From the NCBI GenBank assembly GCA_012103475.1, contig WLWS01000001.1, forward strand, positions 953,881 through 1,017,880: a stretch of 64,000 bases of DNA, read 5' to 3'. Positions within the stretch are counted from its first letter, which is position 1. Each line of letters begins with the position of its first letter. The notes under the pieces were generated by a model. It was not told the origin of the DNA, searched no databases, and saw only the letters and a list, made by a program, of their open reading frames with translations. Shown here piece after piece: positions 1 through 8,829 of this stretch. The translations under genes and the position numbers were made by a program. The DNA comes from Gammaproteobacteria bacterium (GTDB lineage Bacteria; Pseudomonadota; Gammaproteobacteria; Eutrophobiales; Eutrophobiaceae).

Positions 1-101
1 ATAGCTTCCCGGCACTTCTTTTCTGCGAGCTGAATATTACCTATGTTGAGAAGTTCGATAACTTCGTTGAATTGATATTTTGTTACGTGTGTAGACGACA
101 T
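1..101 (-). CDS. TPR-like protein, N-terminal fragment (cut by window edge)
   Basis: An open frame runs leftward from an ATG at 99-101 to the window edge without a stop, giving 33 complete codons that begin MSSTHVTKYQFNEVI. The stretch LLNIGNIQLAEKKCREA has the Leu/Gly/Ala/Ala spacing of a tetratricopeptide helix pair, so a TPR protein is likely; the rest lies outside the window. No good Shine-Dalgarno precedes the ATG. It points the same way as the TetR-Rieske gene to its right and could share its transcript, with a gap of 50 nt. Function unknown. Confidence 0.55.
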   Translation of the reverse strand, partial: MSSTHVTKYQFNEVIELLNIGNIQLAEKKCREA

Positions 102-151
102 GATTCAACGATAATAAGGTAATACCATTAATTTACTAGTAGCGGATCTGA

Positions 152-1957
152 TTAGAGGGGTTCGTTTTGTTTTGCGGCAGGTAATTTCTCTCTCACCCAA
201 TCTTGAAAATGTTTCACTAATACTTCCTTGTCAGAGAGAATACCGCGTTGGTAACCACTGGTTGCCAGACCTTTTTGCACTTCACTGGTAAGAAAATTAT
301 CTTCTTTCTGTACCCGCCCGTTAATACGGTCGCTTAAATAGCGGGCCGCCCGCTCATTACGTTCAGTGCCGGGCAGAGCATAGTTACTGCCACGAAGCAG
401 CATTTTACCGGGTGCCAATGGAATCATTTGCATAAAATCCATCTGCTCCGGAAACATATCGAAGAAGGTGTTTGGGAATAAGGTGTAATAAGTCCAGCGA
501 TCCTGCATGTATTCAGGAAGGTGTGCGTATTTTGGTAATACTCTTTGATAATGTTCAGCGCTCCAGTTTCTCAAAGGTGTTTCTCGCATTCTATGACTCA
601 AGCGGCAGACGCCATTCGGCAGAGGCTCGCGATCGTATTCAGGGTTCATCAATGCAGACAAGCCTTTATGGCCACCCGGAAAATGGTAATCCTCTACGTA
701 ATTCTCCAGTCCGTTTTTCCAGTCTATATCGACAACTTCAGTCCAGAATTGCTGGCCTCCATACACTTCTGAACGAAGCGGCTGCATATCTTCTGTCTGG
801 TAGACCTTAAATTCTTCGGCAACCGGTTCGAAACATTCGGCTACGCTCGGCCCCTCGCTTAAATAGCGTATATAAACGAAACCGAGGAAGACTTCTACAT
901 CCAGCGCCTTGAGACCGAATTTCGATTTATCGTGTGGACGAAAAGACTCAGGCGCACCGACACCGATGCGCTGCCCATCGAGCCCATAGCTCCATCCGTG
1001 GTAAGGGCAAACCAGACGTCCGGCACATTCTCCCTGATGATCCTGAACAAGGGTGTGCGCCCGGTGAGAGCAGACGTTTTGATAAGCGGCAATTTTATTG
1101 TCATTTCCACGGACAACGAATGCCCTTTCATTAAACATGTCGTAACGGACATAGCTGCCGACTTTCGGTAAGTCACTGATGTGGCAAACCAGTTGCCAGG
1201 AAGGCATGAATATTTTCTGTCTTTCCTGTTCAAAGAACTCAGGACTGTCATAAATCCAGGCGGGAAGTGTATAAATTAATTCGTCCTCGTCGTCTCCAAT
1301 AAGTGTAGTGATTTTCTCTTTACGAACGGCATTTGAAAAACGCCAGGGGAAGACATTGACCAGATAGGAGTAAGTCCGTTGCACTGCGTTGTCACGCTCG
1401 AAACCATCGCCTTCAAATAGAATATCCGACCAGAAGCCATCCAGCATGCCCGCGAGTCCGTCGGCGAGGATATCGGCATCGACGCTGTCCTGTTTCTGGC
1501 CAGCAAGAACAATTTGCTCGCAAAGATCGTTTATGGTTTTGTAATAGGCGCGGTCACGCTCACCGCAAATTCGCTGATATTCTTTACGTGTGCGGGTTTC
1601 GGAAAGAAAGGCATACCAGACGGCGACTTTACGGGTTTCACTTATATTGGCGTTAAGGTTTGTGTCAATCAGCGCTTGCAGTTTCGCCCCTGGCTCATCA
1701 ATGGCTGAATTAACGGCGTCTTTAATCGCAAGTTCAAATTCTTCAGCCACGCTTTTAAGCGTTTCAAGAAGAAGTGACTCCTTACTATCAAAGTGAAAAT
1801 TTACCATTCCAGCGGTCATGCCAACCGGGCCGGCTATCTTTGCCAGAGTCAGGTTGGACAGACCATGTTTGCTAATAGCTGAGATGGTGGCATCAATAAG
1901 TAAACGCTTTCGTTCAGTTTGAATAGCCAGATTAATGCCTTTGCCAGATTGCGCCAT
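152..1957 (-). CDS. TetR/BetI-like regulator fused to a Rieske ring-hydroxylating oxygenase alpha subunit
   Basis: One uninterrupted 601-residue frame joins two normally separate proteins. Residues about 15-200 are a complete TetR regulator: helix-turn-helix near 33-58, and a BetI-like ligand half with the VWYAFLSE signature near 113-120. Residues about 230-601 are a Rieske oxygenase of the GbcA/choline-monooxygenase group. Its [2Fe-2S] ligands are C296-x-H298 and C317-x2-H320, and its mononuclear iron motif is near D423, H425 and H430. The start has an AGGGA about 9 nt upstream. A free-standing TetR of the same type (5813-6427) sits beside another Rieske gene, so the fusion probably arose by loss of a stop between neighbours. 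It is divergent from the Rieske gene at 2076. Each domain assignment is secure; whether the product works as a regulator, an enzyme or both is unknown. Confidence 0.88.
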   Translation of the reverse strand: MAQSGKGINLAIQTERKRLLIDATISAISKHGLSNLTLAKIAGPVGMTAGMVNFHFDSKESLLLETLKSVAEEFELAIKDAVNSAIDEPGAKLQALIDTNLNANISETRKVAVWYAFLSETRTRKEYQRICGERDRAYYKTINDLCEQIVLAGQKQDSVDADILADGLAGMLDGFWSDILFEGDGFERDNAVQRTYSYLVNVFPWRFSNAVRKEKITTLIGDDEDELIYTLPAWIYDSPEFFEQERQKIFMPSWQLVCHISDLPKVGSYVRYDMFNERAFVVRGNDNKIAAYQNVCSHRAHTLVQDHQGECAGRLVCPYHGWSYGLDGQRIGVGAPESFRPHDKSKFGLKALDVEVFLGFVYIRYLSEGPSVAECFEPVAEEFKVYQTEDMQPLRSEVYGGQQFWTEVVDIDWKNGLENYVEDYHFPGGHKGLSALMNPEYDREPLPNGVCRLSHRMRETPLRNWSAEHYQRVLPKYAHLPEYMQDRWTYYTLFPNTFFDMFPEQMDFMQMIPLAPGKMLLRGSNYALPGTERNERAARYLSDRINGRVQKEDNFLTSEVQKGLATSGYQRGILSDKEVLVKHFQDWVREKLPAAKQNEPL

Positions 1958-2075
1958 ATTTACATTCCCTACACAGAAGGGATTGATTTTAATGAACTAT
2001 TTGGTACAATTCAACAGCTGTTTAATTTATCGAATGATTATTTAATTTTAATGGAAAAATAGTAGGTAATTAGTT

Positions 2076-3272
2076 ATGAGTCGCGTGGATCTCTCAACCT
2101 TATTGAAACAACAAAAAGATGGTTTTTCTCTGCAGCAGCAGTTCTATCAGGACCCGGATATTTATCAGCGCGAGTTAGAACGGATATTTATGAAATCCTG
2201 GCTTTATGCCGGACATGTCAGTCAGCTTCCAAACGCTGGTGATTATTTTCTATACGAGCTGGATACAGAATCCGTCATTATCATTCGTGAAGATGACGAA
2301 ACCATAAACGCCTTGCTAAATGTTTGTCGCCATCGTGGCTCGCGAGTATGTCTTGAAAGTAGTGGTAACAAGAATTTACTGGTCTGCCCCTATCATGGTT
2401 GGACATTTGAACGAAACGGAAATTTAAGAGGCGCCAGCCAGACGAAAGAAGATTTTGATAAGTCTCTTTACCCACTAAAGACAGTCAGTATTAAAATCTT
2501 TCATGGAATGATCTTTATAAACTTCGATCAAAAACCGGTTGCCTTTGAGCCGATCGAAGAAGATCTTGATGATTGTCTGCGCCCCTATCGTCTGGACAAA
2601 GCCAAAGTCGCTCATCGAAGAAGTTATCCAATTCAAGCGAACTGGAAACTGGCAGTCGAGAACTATTGTGAATGTTACCACTGTGTGCCATCTCATCCTG
2701 AATACGCCGTGGCACATGGTCGCTCTTTTCATCGGAATGACGTGCAAGAATTGACTCAGGCCGTTATGAGTAAAGCTGCCGAGGTTGGCCTTTCGGATCG
2801 TTGCGTCAGTATGGAATGGCTTGATTCAGGAGCCGTTGGTAACGACCGCGGTTATGATCGCTACCCACTGCTGAAAGGCTTTGTCACTGGCAGTAAAGAC
2901 GGTAAACCGCTGGCCCCATTGCTGGGGGAGATTAAGGCTTACGACGGTGGCACCACCGATATGCATATTGGTCCACTTACCTTTTATCTGGCCTACTGCG
3001 ATCACATTGTTGTTTATCATTTTAAACCACTGACAATTGATACTGCTGATTGCGAAATAACCTGGTTGGTCAATGAAGACGCAGATGAAGGTGTTGATTA
3101 TAACCTTGATGACTTGATCTGGCTCTGGGATGTGACCACCATCGCTGATAAACGTATCATTGAGGATAATCAGAAAGGTGTGAACTCAAGACACTACGAA
3201 CCGGGCCCGTTTACGACAATGGAAGATTTTGAGCAGGGTTTTGTCGACTGGTATCGCGAAGCGATAAAGTAG
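2076..3272 (+). CDS. Rieske ring-hydroxylating oxygenase alpha subunit, GbcA-like
   Basis: This is the terminal oxygenase of a Rieske non-heme iron system. The 398-residue length fits the family. The [2Fe-2S] ligands are C84-x-H86 and C104-x2-H107 (within CPYHGW); the catalytic iron motif AVENYCECYHCVPSH places the His pair at 202 and 207. Relatives demethylate glycine betaine, stachydrine or carnitine using a separate reductase, so a methylated amine is the natural guess for substrate, but this is inference. No reductase gene is adjacent. The gene is divergent from the TetR-Rieske fusion across 118 AT-rich bases that must hold both promoters. An AGGT lies about 9 nt before the ATG. Confidence 0.9.
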   Translation: MSRVDLSTLLKQQKDGFSLQQQFYQDPDIYQRELERIFMKSWLYAGHVSQLPNAGDYFLYELDTESVIIIREDDETINALLNVCRHRGSRVCLESSGNKNLLVCPYHGWTFERNGNLRGASQTKEDFDKSLYPLKTVSIKIFHGMIFINFDQKPVAFEPIEEDLDDCLRPYRLDKAKVAHRRSYPIQANWKLAVENYCECYHCVPSHPEYAVAHGRSFHRNDVQELTQAVMSKAAEVGLSDRCVSMEWLDSGAVGNDRGYDRYPLLKGFVTGSKDGKPLAPLLGEIKAYDGGTTDMHIGPLTFYLAYCDHIVVYHFKPLTIDTADCEITWLVNEDADEGVDYNLDDLIWLWDVTTIADKRIIEDNQKGVNSRHYEPGPFTTMEDFEQGFVDWYREAIK

Positions 3273-3283
3273 TATCTGTCGTT

Positions 3284-4513
3284 TTATTCGGGAAAATGTG
3301 AAGCTTTTTTCACAATCACATATTTGTCTGAAGAGTAACCGTTGAAACGAGTCGTTGTCGCCGAACCATAAGCTCCTGTTAAGCCAAATTCGATATAGTC
3401 CCCTTCCTGCACAGAGGCTGGAAGACTAATACTTTCCTGAAAACAGTCAGTCGGATCGCAAGTCGGTCCATATACCTTAAAATCATCAGCTGAATCCAGA
3501 ACCAGTTTTGAGTTTCGATAGACTTTGACTGGTAGTTTGAAAAAGGCGACCAGCTGTTCCATGAAGCCACCATAGATTCCGTCGTTAAGAAAAATCGTAT
3601 TGTCCTGCCTGCGATGTTTAACACGGCAAAGAAGCGTTCCGGAAGAGACCACCAGCGCGCGGCCCGGTTCACATACCAGTTCGCATTCGTCCCTGGAAAA
3701 ATAACGTTTAAACTGCTCCTCAATGGCAAGGAAAAAATCCAGCAAAGGCGGCGTGTCACTGTTCAAATACTGAGCCGGAAATCCACCACCAACATTCAAC
3801 ATATTGATTTTGACTTCGGCTTTTTCCGCAATCATGGCAGCAGCGTATATAAAATCTTTATAGGCCGAAGGTGAATAACATTGTGAGCCCGGATGGAAAG
3901 TCAAAGCCGCTTTATAACCAGCATGATTGATCTTGTCTAAAAGCTCGATGGCCTGCTCAGGTGAGGCACCAAATTTCGTATTCAGATCCTGAGCTGCAAA
4001 AGATCCCTTTATTTTGAAGCGGACGCTTAGTTGAACCGAGGGGTCATGATCGACTATTGACTGGATTTTTTCAAATTCAATTTCATCATCAAGCGCGAAG
4101 GATCGCACACCGTATTGATAATAGGCCTTCTCAATTTCATCTCTGGATTTTATCGGGTTGTCATACAGAATTCGAATAGACTCATGAAATGATCTGACCA
4201 GTTCAATCTCCGCAATTGAGGCGGCATCGAAAAATTGAATACCGGATTCAATCAGGTGTTCGATGATTAAGGCCTCACCATTTGACTTGACCGCAAAGCC
4301 AACCTGACCAGGGAAATTGTTAAGAAACAATTGCACCCTTTCGCGCAAGTCATCAGGTGAAAAACAATGTACAGGGAAATCCGGCTGCAATTGAGAGACA
4401 ACTTGAGCAATATCTCTGTATTCACCAAGAACATTGCTTGTAACAGCAGACATTGTTCTTTGCTTATAACGGGAAAGCTCTGCATTTAGCTGATGTGTCA
4501 TTGTGGTGGTCAT
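3284..4513 (-). CDS. PLP-dependent decarboxylase, ornithine/diaminopimelate decarboxylase family (fold III)
   Basis: Predicted to decarboxylate ornithine, lysine or a related basic amino acid to a diamine. The 409-residue protein has the alanine-racemase-like barrel with the PLP lysine in FAVKSN (K76), the phosphate-binding GGGFP (242-246), EPGR (282-285), and the catalytic CDPTD (C352-D356), which is the eukaryotic-type ODC signature. It resembles the bifunctional lysine/ornithine decarboxylases more than DAP decarboxylase, which would carry a different specificity loop. It is divergent from an Lrp-family regulator (4643), a common arrangement for a local control pair. The exact substrate cannot be read off by eye. 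The first ATG is used here; a second ATG four codons in is possible, and neither has a strong ribosome site. Confidence 0.88.
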   Translation of the reverse strand: MTTTMTHQLNAELSRYKQRTMSAVTSNVLGEYRDIAQVVSQLQPDFPVHCFSPDDLRERVQLFLNNFPGQVGFAVKSNGEALIIEHLIESGIQFFDAASIAEIELVRSFHESIRILYDNPIKSRDEIEKAYYQYGVRSFALDDEIEFEKIQSIVDHDPSVQLSVRFKIKGSFAAQDLNTKFGASPEQAIELLDKINHAGYKAALTFHPGSQCYSPSAYKDFIYAAAMIAEKAEVKINMLNVGGGFPAQYLNSDTPPLLDFFLAIEEQFKRYFSRDECELVCEPGRALVVSSGTLLCRVKHRRQDNTIFLNDGIYGGFMEQLVAFFKLPVKVYRNSKLVLDSADDFKVYGPTCDPTDCFQESISLPASVQEGDYIEFGLTGAYGSATTTRFNGYSSDKYVIVKKASHFPE

Positions 4514-4642
4514 AAGTGATATCAGGGATTCGTGGGCTGATAGAAGTATCGACCAATAAGCTGTCAGAATGAAGATGTAAAACTGTCAATAATATGTATA
4601 ATTTCAGTCAAATCGACAGATAAATCAGTTAAATTGTATAAA

Positions 4643-5089
4643 ATGAGTTCGAATACAAACCTGAATGAAAAAGATGAGGCTCTAATAGCCCTATTGCAGG
4701 TTAACGCCCGCGAGTCCGTAAGTAATCTGGCACGACAGCTGGGTGTTTCCAGAACGGCTGTACAGGAGCGTTTGCAGAGACTGACTCGTATGAAAGTTAT
4801 CGAGGGCTATACGGTCAAACTGAATCCCGATTGGCAAAAGAGTCAAATTACGGCGTTTATTGCCTTAACTGTGAACCCTAAACAGGCCAAATCAGCCATT
4901 TTGCAGCTTGAAGGCATGCCCTATATAAAGGCCTTATGGACCGTAAGTGGTGGTTATGACTTGTTGGTCGAAGCCACCGCGCCGACAACGGAGAAGATCG
5001 ATTTGCTGCTTGATGACCTTGGTGAAATAGAAGGGGTCAGCAAAACAGAATCTTCCGTTGTGCTCTCAACAAAATTTGAACGACGCTAG
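4643..5089 (+). CDS. Lrp/AsnC-family transcriptional regulator
   Basis: A 148-residue protein with the Lrp/AsnC layout. The N-terminal winged helix includes LARQLGVSRTAVQERLQRL, with recognition helix near residues 33-48, and the C-terminal half is an alpha-beta RAM effector domain (about 70-140). I use the ATG at 4643; the same frame has a TTG three codons earlier. A TATAAT box at 4597-4602 lies about 40 nt upstream and is the likely -10, without a clear -35. The leader contains repeated TGTCA/CAGTCA words that could be binding sites. Lrp proteins of this size usually sense an amino acid; being divergent from the ODC-like decarboxylase suggests that gene is its target. Its last 4 nt overlap the convergent amidotransferase gene. 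Confidence 0.88.
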   Translation: MSSNTNLNEKDEALIALLQVNARESVSNLARQLGVSRTAVQERLQRLTRMKVIEGYTVKLNPDWQKSQITAFIALTVNPKQAKSAILQLEGMPYIKALWTVSGGYDLLVEATAPTTEKIDLLLDDLGEIEGVSKTESSVVLSTKFERR

Positions 5090-5799
5090 TCAGACTTAAG
5101 GAAAGTCACCCACTTGTTGTAAAGATGATTGGCAAGTTGGCTACTAACTTCATAGTTCTTTTCCAGCTGCTGCATAATCAAATCACCAGACTGAACACTG
5201 GCCGATGGAGGTGGGTGTTTGTCTTTCAGATCGATCGCCCATTGTCTTATGGTCTTTAAATCAATCTCTATATGAAACTGCATTGCCAGAATATTACCAA
5301 TCACGAAGGCCTGATTCAGACAATGGTCTCCGGAAAAAATCATTGTCGCTTCAGCGGGTATGGAAAAGGTGTCGCTATGCCATTGCATTGCGCAAAAATC
5401 TTTTTCGTTTTGCGGTAGCCATTCCAGAGACTCTTTACTGTTTTCAGTATTAAGCTGAGACCAGCCGAATTCTTCAACACTGTGCTTGACTACTTCACCA
5501 CCAAGAGCCCTGCTGATAAGTTGTCCGCCGAGACAATGTCCTATTAGCGGTAAATCCTTTTCAGCTGCGGCTTGAATAAGTGTCATTTCTTCAAGCATTT
5601 CCGGGGTCGGTTCGACCACGCTTTCAGTACCTCCCAGAAAACAAAGTCCGGAAAATTCAGCAAGACTTTCTTTATCGGGAACAGCATCACCATGGTTAGG
5701 GCGAATAGTTGCGTAGGGAATAGATTTCTTTTCCAAAAAATCAGCAAACAAACCGGCATTGCTGGACTCGATGTGTTCGAATATTAATACTGGTTTCAT
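5086..5799 (-). CDS. class I glutamine amidotransferase-like protein
   Basis: A 237-residue stand-alone GATase1 domain. The nucleophile is C89 in the elbow GHCLGGQ, and the His/Glu of the triad appear in QFHIEID (H176, E178). Such proteins resemble the amidotransferase half of GMP synthase but lack a synthetase domain; some hydrolyse gamma-glutamyl amides in polyamine breakdown, which would suit the neighbourhood, though this is inference. I chose the start MKPVLIFEH at 5799 rather than an in-frame ATG at 5838, because the family begins at this beta strand and the longer form would overlap the upstream TetR gene. It lies 13 nt downstream of that TetR gene and is probably cotranscribed with it. 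Confidence 0.85.
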   Translation of the reverse strand: MKPVLIFEHIESSNAGLFADFLEKKSIPYATIRPNHGDAVPDKESLAEFSGLCFLGGTESVVEPTPEMLEEMTLIQAAAEKDLPLIGHCLGGQLISRALGGEVVKHSVEEFGWSQLNTENSKESLEWLPQNEKDFCAMQWHSDTFSIPAEATMIFSGDHCLNQAFVIGNILAMQFHIEIDLKTIRQWAIDLKDKHPPPSASVQSGDLIMQQLEKNYEVSSQLANHLYNKWVTFLKSD

Positions 5800-5812
5800 A
5801 GGTAACAAGTTT

Positions 5813-6427
5813 TTAGAAATGCTCAGGCATTTCCGCATGTAGGTAATTCAGACAGGTCTGTATAGCCAGCGAACGCTTAAAGCCATAGGAACCGATATGA
5901 TAGTCCATCCACAGGCCGACGATCATTGAGCTTAAACCCAGAGTCAGGGTTTCTGCCTTGACGTCATCATTTTCGAGTTGCATAAACAGAGACTTCATTG
6001 TCCGATGGTATTCTGTATCCGATTTGCTCACCAACTTTTTATAAATAGAACGAGTAGTTACTTCACCCCAGAAAGCAAACCAGACAGCGACATTTTTACG
6101 CGTACAGGCTACATTGCCCAGTTCCCATTCGACTATGGCTTCAAGCTTTTGCGCCGCACTCAGTTGTTCGTGTTCGTTAATATTGAGCCAGCCCTTGCGG
6201 TATTGCTGTAATAACGACTCAAGTGCCGCCGTCAGCATTTGATCTTTACTCTTAAAATGAAAACCGACGGAACTGCGTGCCAGACCGCTTTCCTCTGATA
6301 CCGTGCTTAAAGTGGTGCCAGCCAGGCCACGTCTGGAAATTACGTTAAGTGTTGACTGAATAAGTTGTTTGCGCGTCTCCACACTGCGTTTGCGGCGTAA
6401 ATCCATTTTTGTACTGGCAGTTGGCAT
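5813..6427 (-). CDS. TetR/BetI-like transcriptional regulator
   Basis: A 204-residue TetR protein. The N-terminal helix-turn-helix spans roughly residues 20-60, with GLAGTTLSTVSEESGLARS followed by the typical FHFKSKDQML. The ligand-binding half carries the BetI-like VAVWFAFWGEV motif, also present in the TetR part of the fusion at 152-1957, so the two are paralogues. It is divergent from a Rieske-rubredoxin-desaturase operon and most likely represses that operon and itself. A perfect 12-bp palindrome in the shared gap is the best operator candidate. BetI-type regulators usually respond to choline or related amines; the ligand here is unknown. A later start at MDLRRKR (6406) is possible. Confidence 0.9.
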   Translation of the reverse strand: MPTASTKMDLRRKRSVETRKQLIQSTLNVISRRGLAGTTLSTVSEESGLARSSVGFHFKSKDQMLTAALESLLQQYRKGWLNINEHEQLSAAQKLEAIVEWELGNVACTRKNVAVWFAFWGEVTTRSIYKKLVSKSDTEYHRTMKSLFMQLENDDVKAETLTLGLSSMIVGLWMDYHIGSYGFKRSLAIQTCLNYLHAEMPEHF

Positions 6428-6492
6428 GGCTTATCCGGTTTCAGGTCAATAATCTAGAGTTGATCATGCCATAGATGCTGTTGACAAACAAT

Positions 6493-6520
6493 TTGACTGT
6501 CCGGACAGATAGTTTAAAAT
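6493..6520 (+). promoter_or_regulatory. candidate promoter and TetR operator before the Rieske-rubredoxin operon
   Basis: TTGACT (6493-6498) and TAAAAT (6515-6520) are spaced 16 nt apart. A perfect palindrome CTGTCCGGACAG (6497-6508) overlaps the -35 and spacer, where a repressor would block RNA polymerase. The predicted transcription start falls at about 6527, almost on the ATG at 6528, and no ribosome site is visible, so the message may be leaderless. A second TTGACA at 6481 has no matching -10. Confidence 0.5.
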
Positions 6521-6527
6521 CAATGAA

Positions 6528-7580
6528 ATGAGCAGAATAATTGAATTCGACGATCAGCGAGTCAAGACCAATCCCGCAGATTGGTATTGGCGTGAAGATG
6601 TTATGCGTCATGAGCGTCAGAATATATTCAAGAAAAACTGGCAGCTGTGCGCGCGTAGCGCTCAATTGATGAACTCGGGTGACTATCTTGTAGAAAGCAT
6701 CGCAGGCTTGCCGGTTATTCTGGTAAGAACTGAAGATGGCGAACTTAAGGCATACCAGAACGTCTGTCGCCACCGTGCAGGTGTGCTTTCGGTGGAGAGT
6801 CACAATAATTGTAGTCGCCTGCGTTGTATCTATCACGGCTGGACTTACAATCTGGACGGTAAACTGATTAAAGCACCTGCAATTATGCAGGAATCCGGGT
6901 TTGATGCGGAAGCATTCAGCTTATACCCACTCTTGTGTGAATCGTGGAACGGTCTTGTCTTTGTTAATTTTAATATCAAGGCGGAGAGCCTGGGAAGCTG
7001 GTTAGGAGACATTGTCGGAATAATGAACGAGTATCCGAAACTCGATAATGAATTTGTGTTCGTACGTGAAGAATCCAAAGCAATAAACGCCAATTGGAAA
7101 TCCTACGCTGATAATTCCTGCGAAGGTTATCATCTGCCTTTGGTGCACAGGGAAATGGCGGCATTCATGAATACCGCATTAACGAGAATAGAAGCTCGAG
7201 AAGGGGAATATGTTCATTTTGATGTGACTTATCGAGACGACTGTCAGGCTTGCTGGATCTACAAATACCCGAACTTTCTTATTGCCTGTGAAAAAAACTA
7301 CATAAATATACAAAGCACGGATCCACTTTCACCGGGGACCAGCCGCTTACGTGACTATTTCTGGTTTTCACCAGAGTGTACTGAAGAGCAGATACAGGAA
7401 AATCTGAAAGCATCGGATCTTGTCACTGAAGAGGACCGCAAGATTTGCGAACTTGTACAGAAAAATCTGCAGACAGGTGTTTATTCAACAGGGGAATTGT
7501 CACTGACTCAGGAGCAGGGCACACGATATTTTCAACAACTTGTTCGCAGGGATATCGGAGAAAAGGTGGGACAGATATGA
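6528..7580 (+). CDS. Rieske ring-hydroxylating oxygenase alpha subunit
   Basis: A 350-residue oxygenase, shorter than the one at 2076. Rieske ligands are C80-x-H82 and C100-x2-H103 (CIYHGW). The catalytic iron motif [15 protein letters not shown] puts the His pair at 202 and 207. The first gene of an operon, its stop overlaps the start of the rubredoxin gene (ATGA), and a desaturase and an unknown protein follow with gaps of 26 and 15 nt. Translational coupling to rubredoxin suggests that rubredoxin replaces the usual ferredoxin or flavin reductase as electron donor. The divergent TetR gene is the probable regulator. Substrate unknown; amines are a guess from the neighbouring genes. Confidence 0.9.
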   Translation: MSRIIEFDDQRVKTNPADWYWREDVMRHERQNIFKKNWQLCARSAQLMNSGDYLVESIAGLPVILVRTEDGELKAYQNVCRHRAGVLSVESHNNCSRLRCIYHGWTYNLDGKLIKAPAIMQESGFDAEAFSLYPLLCESWNGLVFVNFNIKAESLGSWLGDIVGIMNEYPKLDNEFVFVREESKAINANWKSYADNSCEGYHLPLVHREMAAFMNTALTRIEAREGEYVHFDVTYRDDCQACWIYKYPNFLIACEKNYINIQSTDPLSPGTSRLRDYFWFSPECTEEQIQENLKASDLVTEEDRKICELVQKNLQTGVYSTGELSLTQEQGTRYFQQLVRRDIGEKVGQI

Positions 7581-7747
7581 AAAAGTGGGAATGTATCATG
7601 TGCGGGTTTATTTACGATGAGGCCAAAGGCCTGCCTGAGGAAGGTATTGAAGCTGGTACCAGCTGGGATGCGATACCGGACGACTGGCTTTGCCCTGATT
7701 GTGCTGTTGGTAAAAGTGATTTTATGATGGTAGAGCTGGATGCCTGA
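7577..7747 (+). CDS. rubredoxin
   Basis: A 56-residue one-iron electron carrier. The two ligand pairs are C6-x2-C9 (CIMCG) and C39-x2-C42 (CPDC), with the conserved Tyr/Asp/Pro/Trp core between. The ATG overlaps the stop of the Rieske gene by 4 nt; a longer frame reading upstream is only the shadow of that gene. The size and the LCPDC second knuckle are typical of rubredoxins that serve diiron membrane oxygenases such as AlkB, so it may feed the desaturase, the Rieske protein, or both. No rubredoxin reductase is in the window. Confidence 0.95.
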   Translation: MKKWECIMCGFIYDEAKGLPEEGIEAGTSWDAIPDDWLCPDCAVGKSDFMMVELDA

Positions 7748-7773
7748 GTCGCTTGCCGTTCGGAGAATAACAA

Positions 7774-8814
7774 ATGAAAAAATTCTTTAGCGCATTTAAA
7801 GAACGCGAAGGCGTGGTTTATCACGGACTCGCGTTGGTTTATGTATTACTGATGTATATTCTCGGCGTCGCCGGCTTGTTTCAATCCAGCTGGCTGGTTA
7901 ATTTTATCGCTACTTTGTGTCTCGCTCACGCAATGACTATTGCTGCATATATGATCCACGAGGCAGGTCACAATACGATATTCCGTAACAATGAGGATAA
8001 TGCGAGCTTAGGCAGAATCCTGACCTGGATATGCGGAGCCTGCTATGGGACATTTGAGGATATCCGTTATAAGCATTTCAGACATCACGTCGATAATGAC
8101 GACGTGGTCTGGTTTGATCACACGGAATTCTTCAGACAACATCCTGTATTCACAAAATTTATTCAGGCACTGGAGTACTTATATATCCCCGCTCATGATC
8201 TCCTCATGCACTTCATTATGGTTTTTACTTCATTCATTATTCCAGAGCGCAGGGATCAGCGAGGTCTGAACGTGAGAGTAATTGTTATCAGAGGCACGAT
8301 GTATTTTGCTCTTTTACTATTGTTTCCCAAAGTTGCAATACTCTATGCCATTGCCTATATGATAATGATGCAGATTCTACGCTTTATGGATTCCCTGCAA
8401 CATGACTATGGTTATCATCTGACTCTATTCAATAAAGAGCCTGCGCCACTGAAGGGAAATGTTGAATATGAGCAGGCGCATACCTTCAGTAATCCTCAAT
8501 CTTTGCGATATGAGTTTTTAAACTGGTTTACTCTGAATTTCGGCTTTCACAACGCTCACCACGCGAGGCCTATCGTACCCTGGTATAGATTGCCCGCTCT
8601 TCATCGTGAGCTATATGGTGATGATCCGAATCTGGTAATACCTTTTGCTGCGCAATTGAAGATGTTTCATCACTTTCGTGTCGAGCGTGTAATTATCGGT
8701 GAGGCGAGAGACGATGGATCCGAAACTCTGCAGGATCAGGAGAACTTTTTACAGGCTGCGCAACGTGCCGAAGTCAGTGGTGGTAATGCTGCTTCTTTTC
8801 TAACTTCGTTCTAG
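7774..8814 (+). CDS. membrane fatty-acid desaturase / hydroxylase family protein
   Basis: An integral membrane diiron enzyme of 346 residues. All three histidine clusters are present: HEAGH (62-66), HFRHH (101-105) and HNAHH (259-263). Hydrophobic spans lie around 15-60 and 165-205, as in DesA/CrtR-type desaturases. A GGAG precedes the ATG by about 10 nt. In the operon it follows rubredoxin, which can deliver electrons to this class of enzyme. The substrate could be an acyl lipid, a carotenoid-like molecule or an N-methylated compound; sequence alone does not decide. Confidence 0.88.
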   Translation: MKKFFSAFKEREGVVYHGLALVYVLLMYILGVAGLFQSSWLVNFIATLCLAHAMTIAAYMIHEAGHNTIFRNNEDNASLGRILTWICGACYGTFEDIRYKHFRHHVDNDDVVWFDHTEFFRQHPVFTKFIQALEYLYIPAHDLLMHFIMVFTSFIIPERRDQRGLNVRVIVIRGTMYFALLLLFPKVAILYAIAYMIMMQILRFMDSLQHDYGYHLTLFNKEPAPLKGNVEYEQAHTFSNPQSLRYEFLNWFTLNFGFHNAHHARPIVPWYRLPALHRELYGDDPNLVIPFAAQLKMFHHFRVERVIIGEARDDGSETLQDQENFLQAAQRAEVSGGNAASFLTSF

Positions 8815-8829
8815 TAAGAAATCATTTTT

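Noticed and set aside
1958..2075. BetI operator between the TetR-Rieske fusion and the Rieske gene
   Set aside because: Only imperfect AT-rich symmetry is visible (TTGA...TCAA elements); nothing as clear as the palindrome at 6497-6508.
5800..5838. Longer N-terminus for the glutamine amidotransferase
   Set aside because: It would overlap the upstream TetR gene and adds 13 residues before the first beta strand of the fold.
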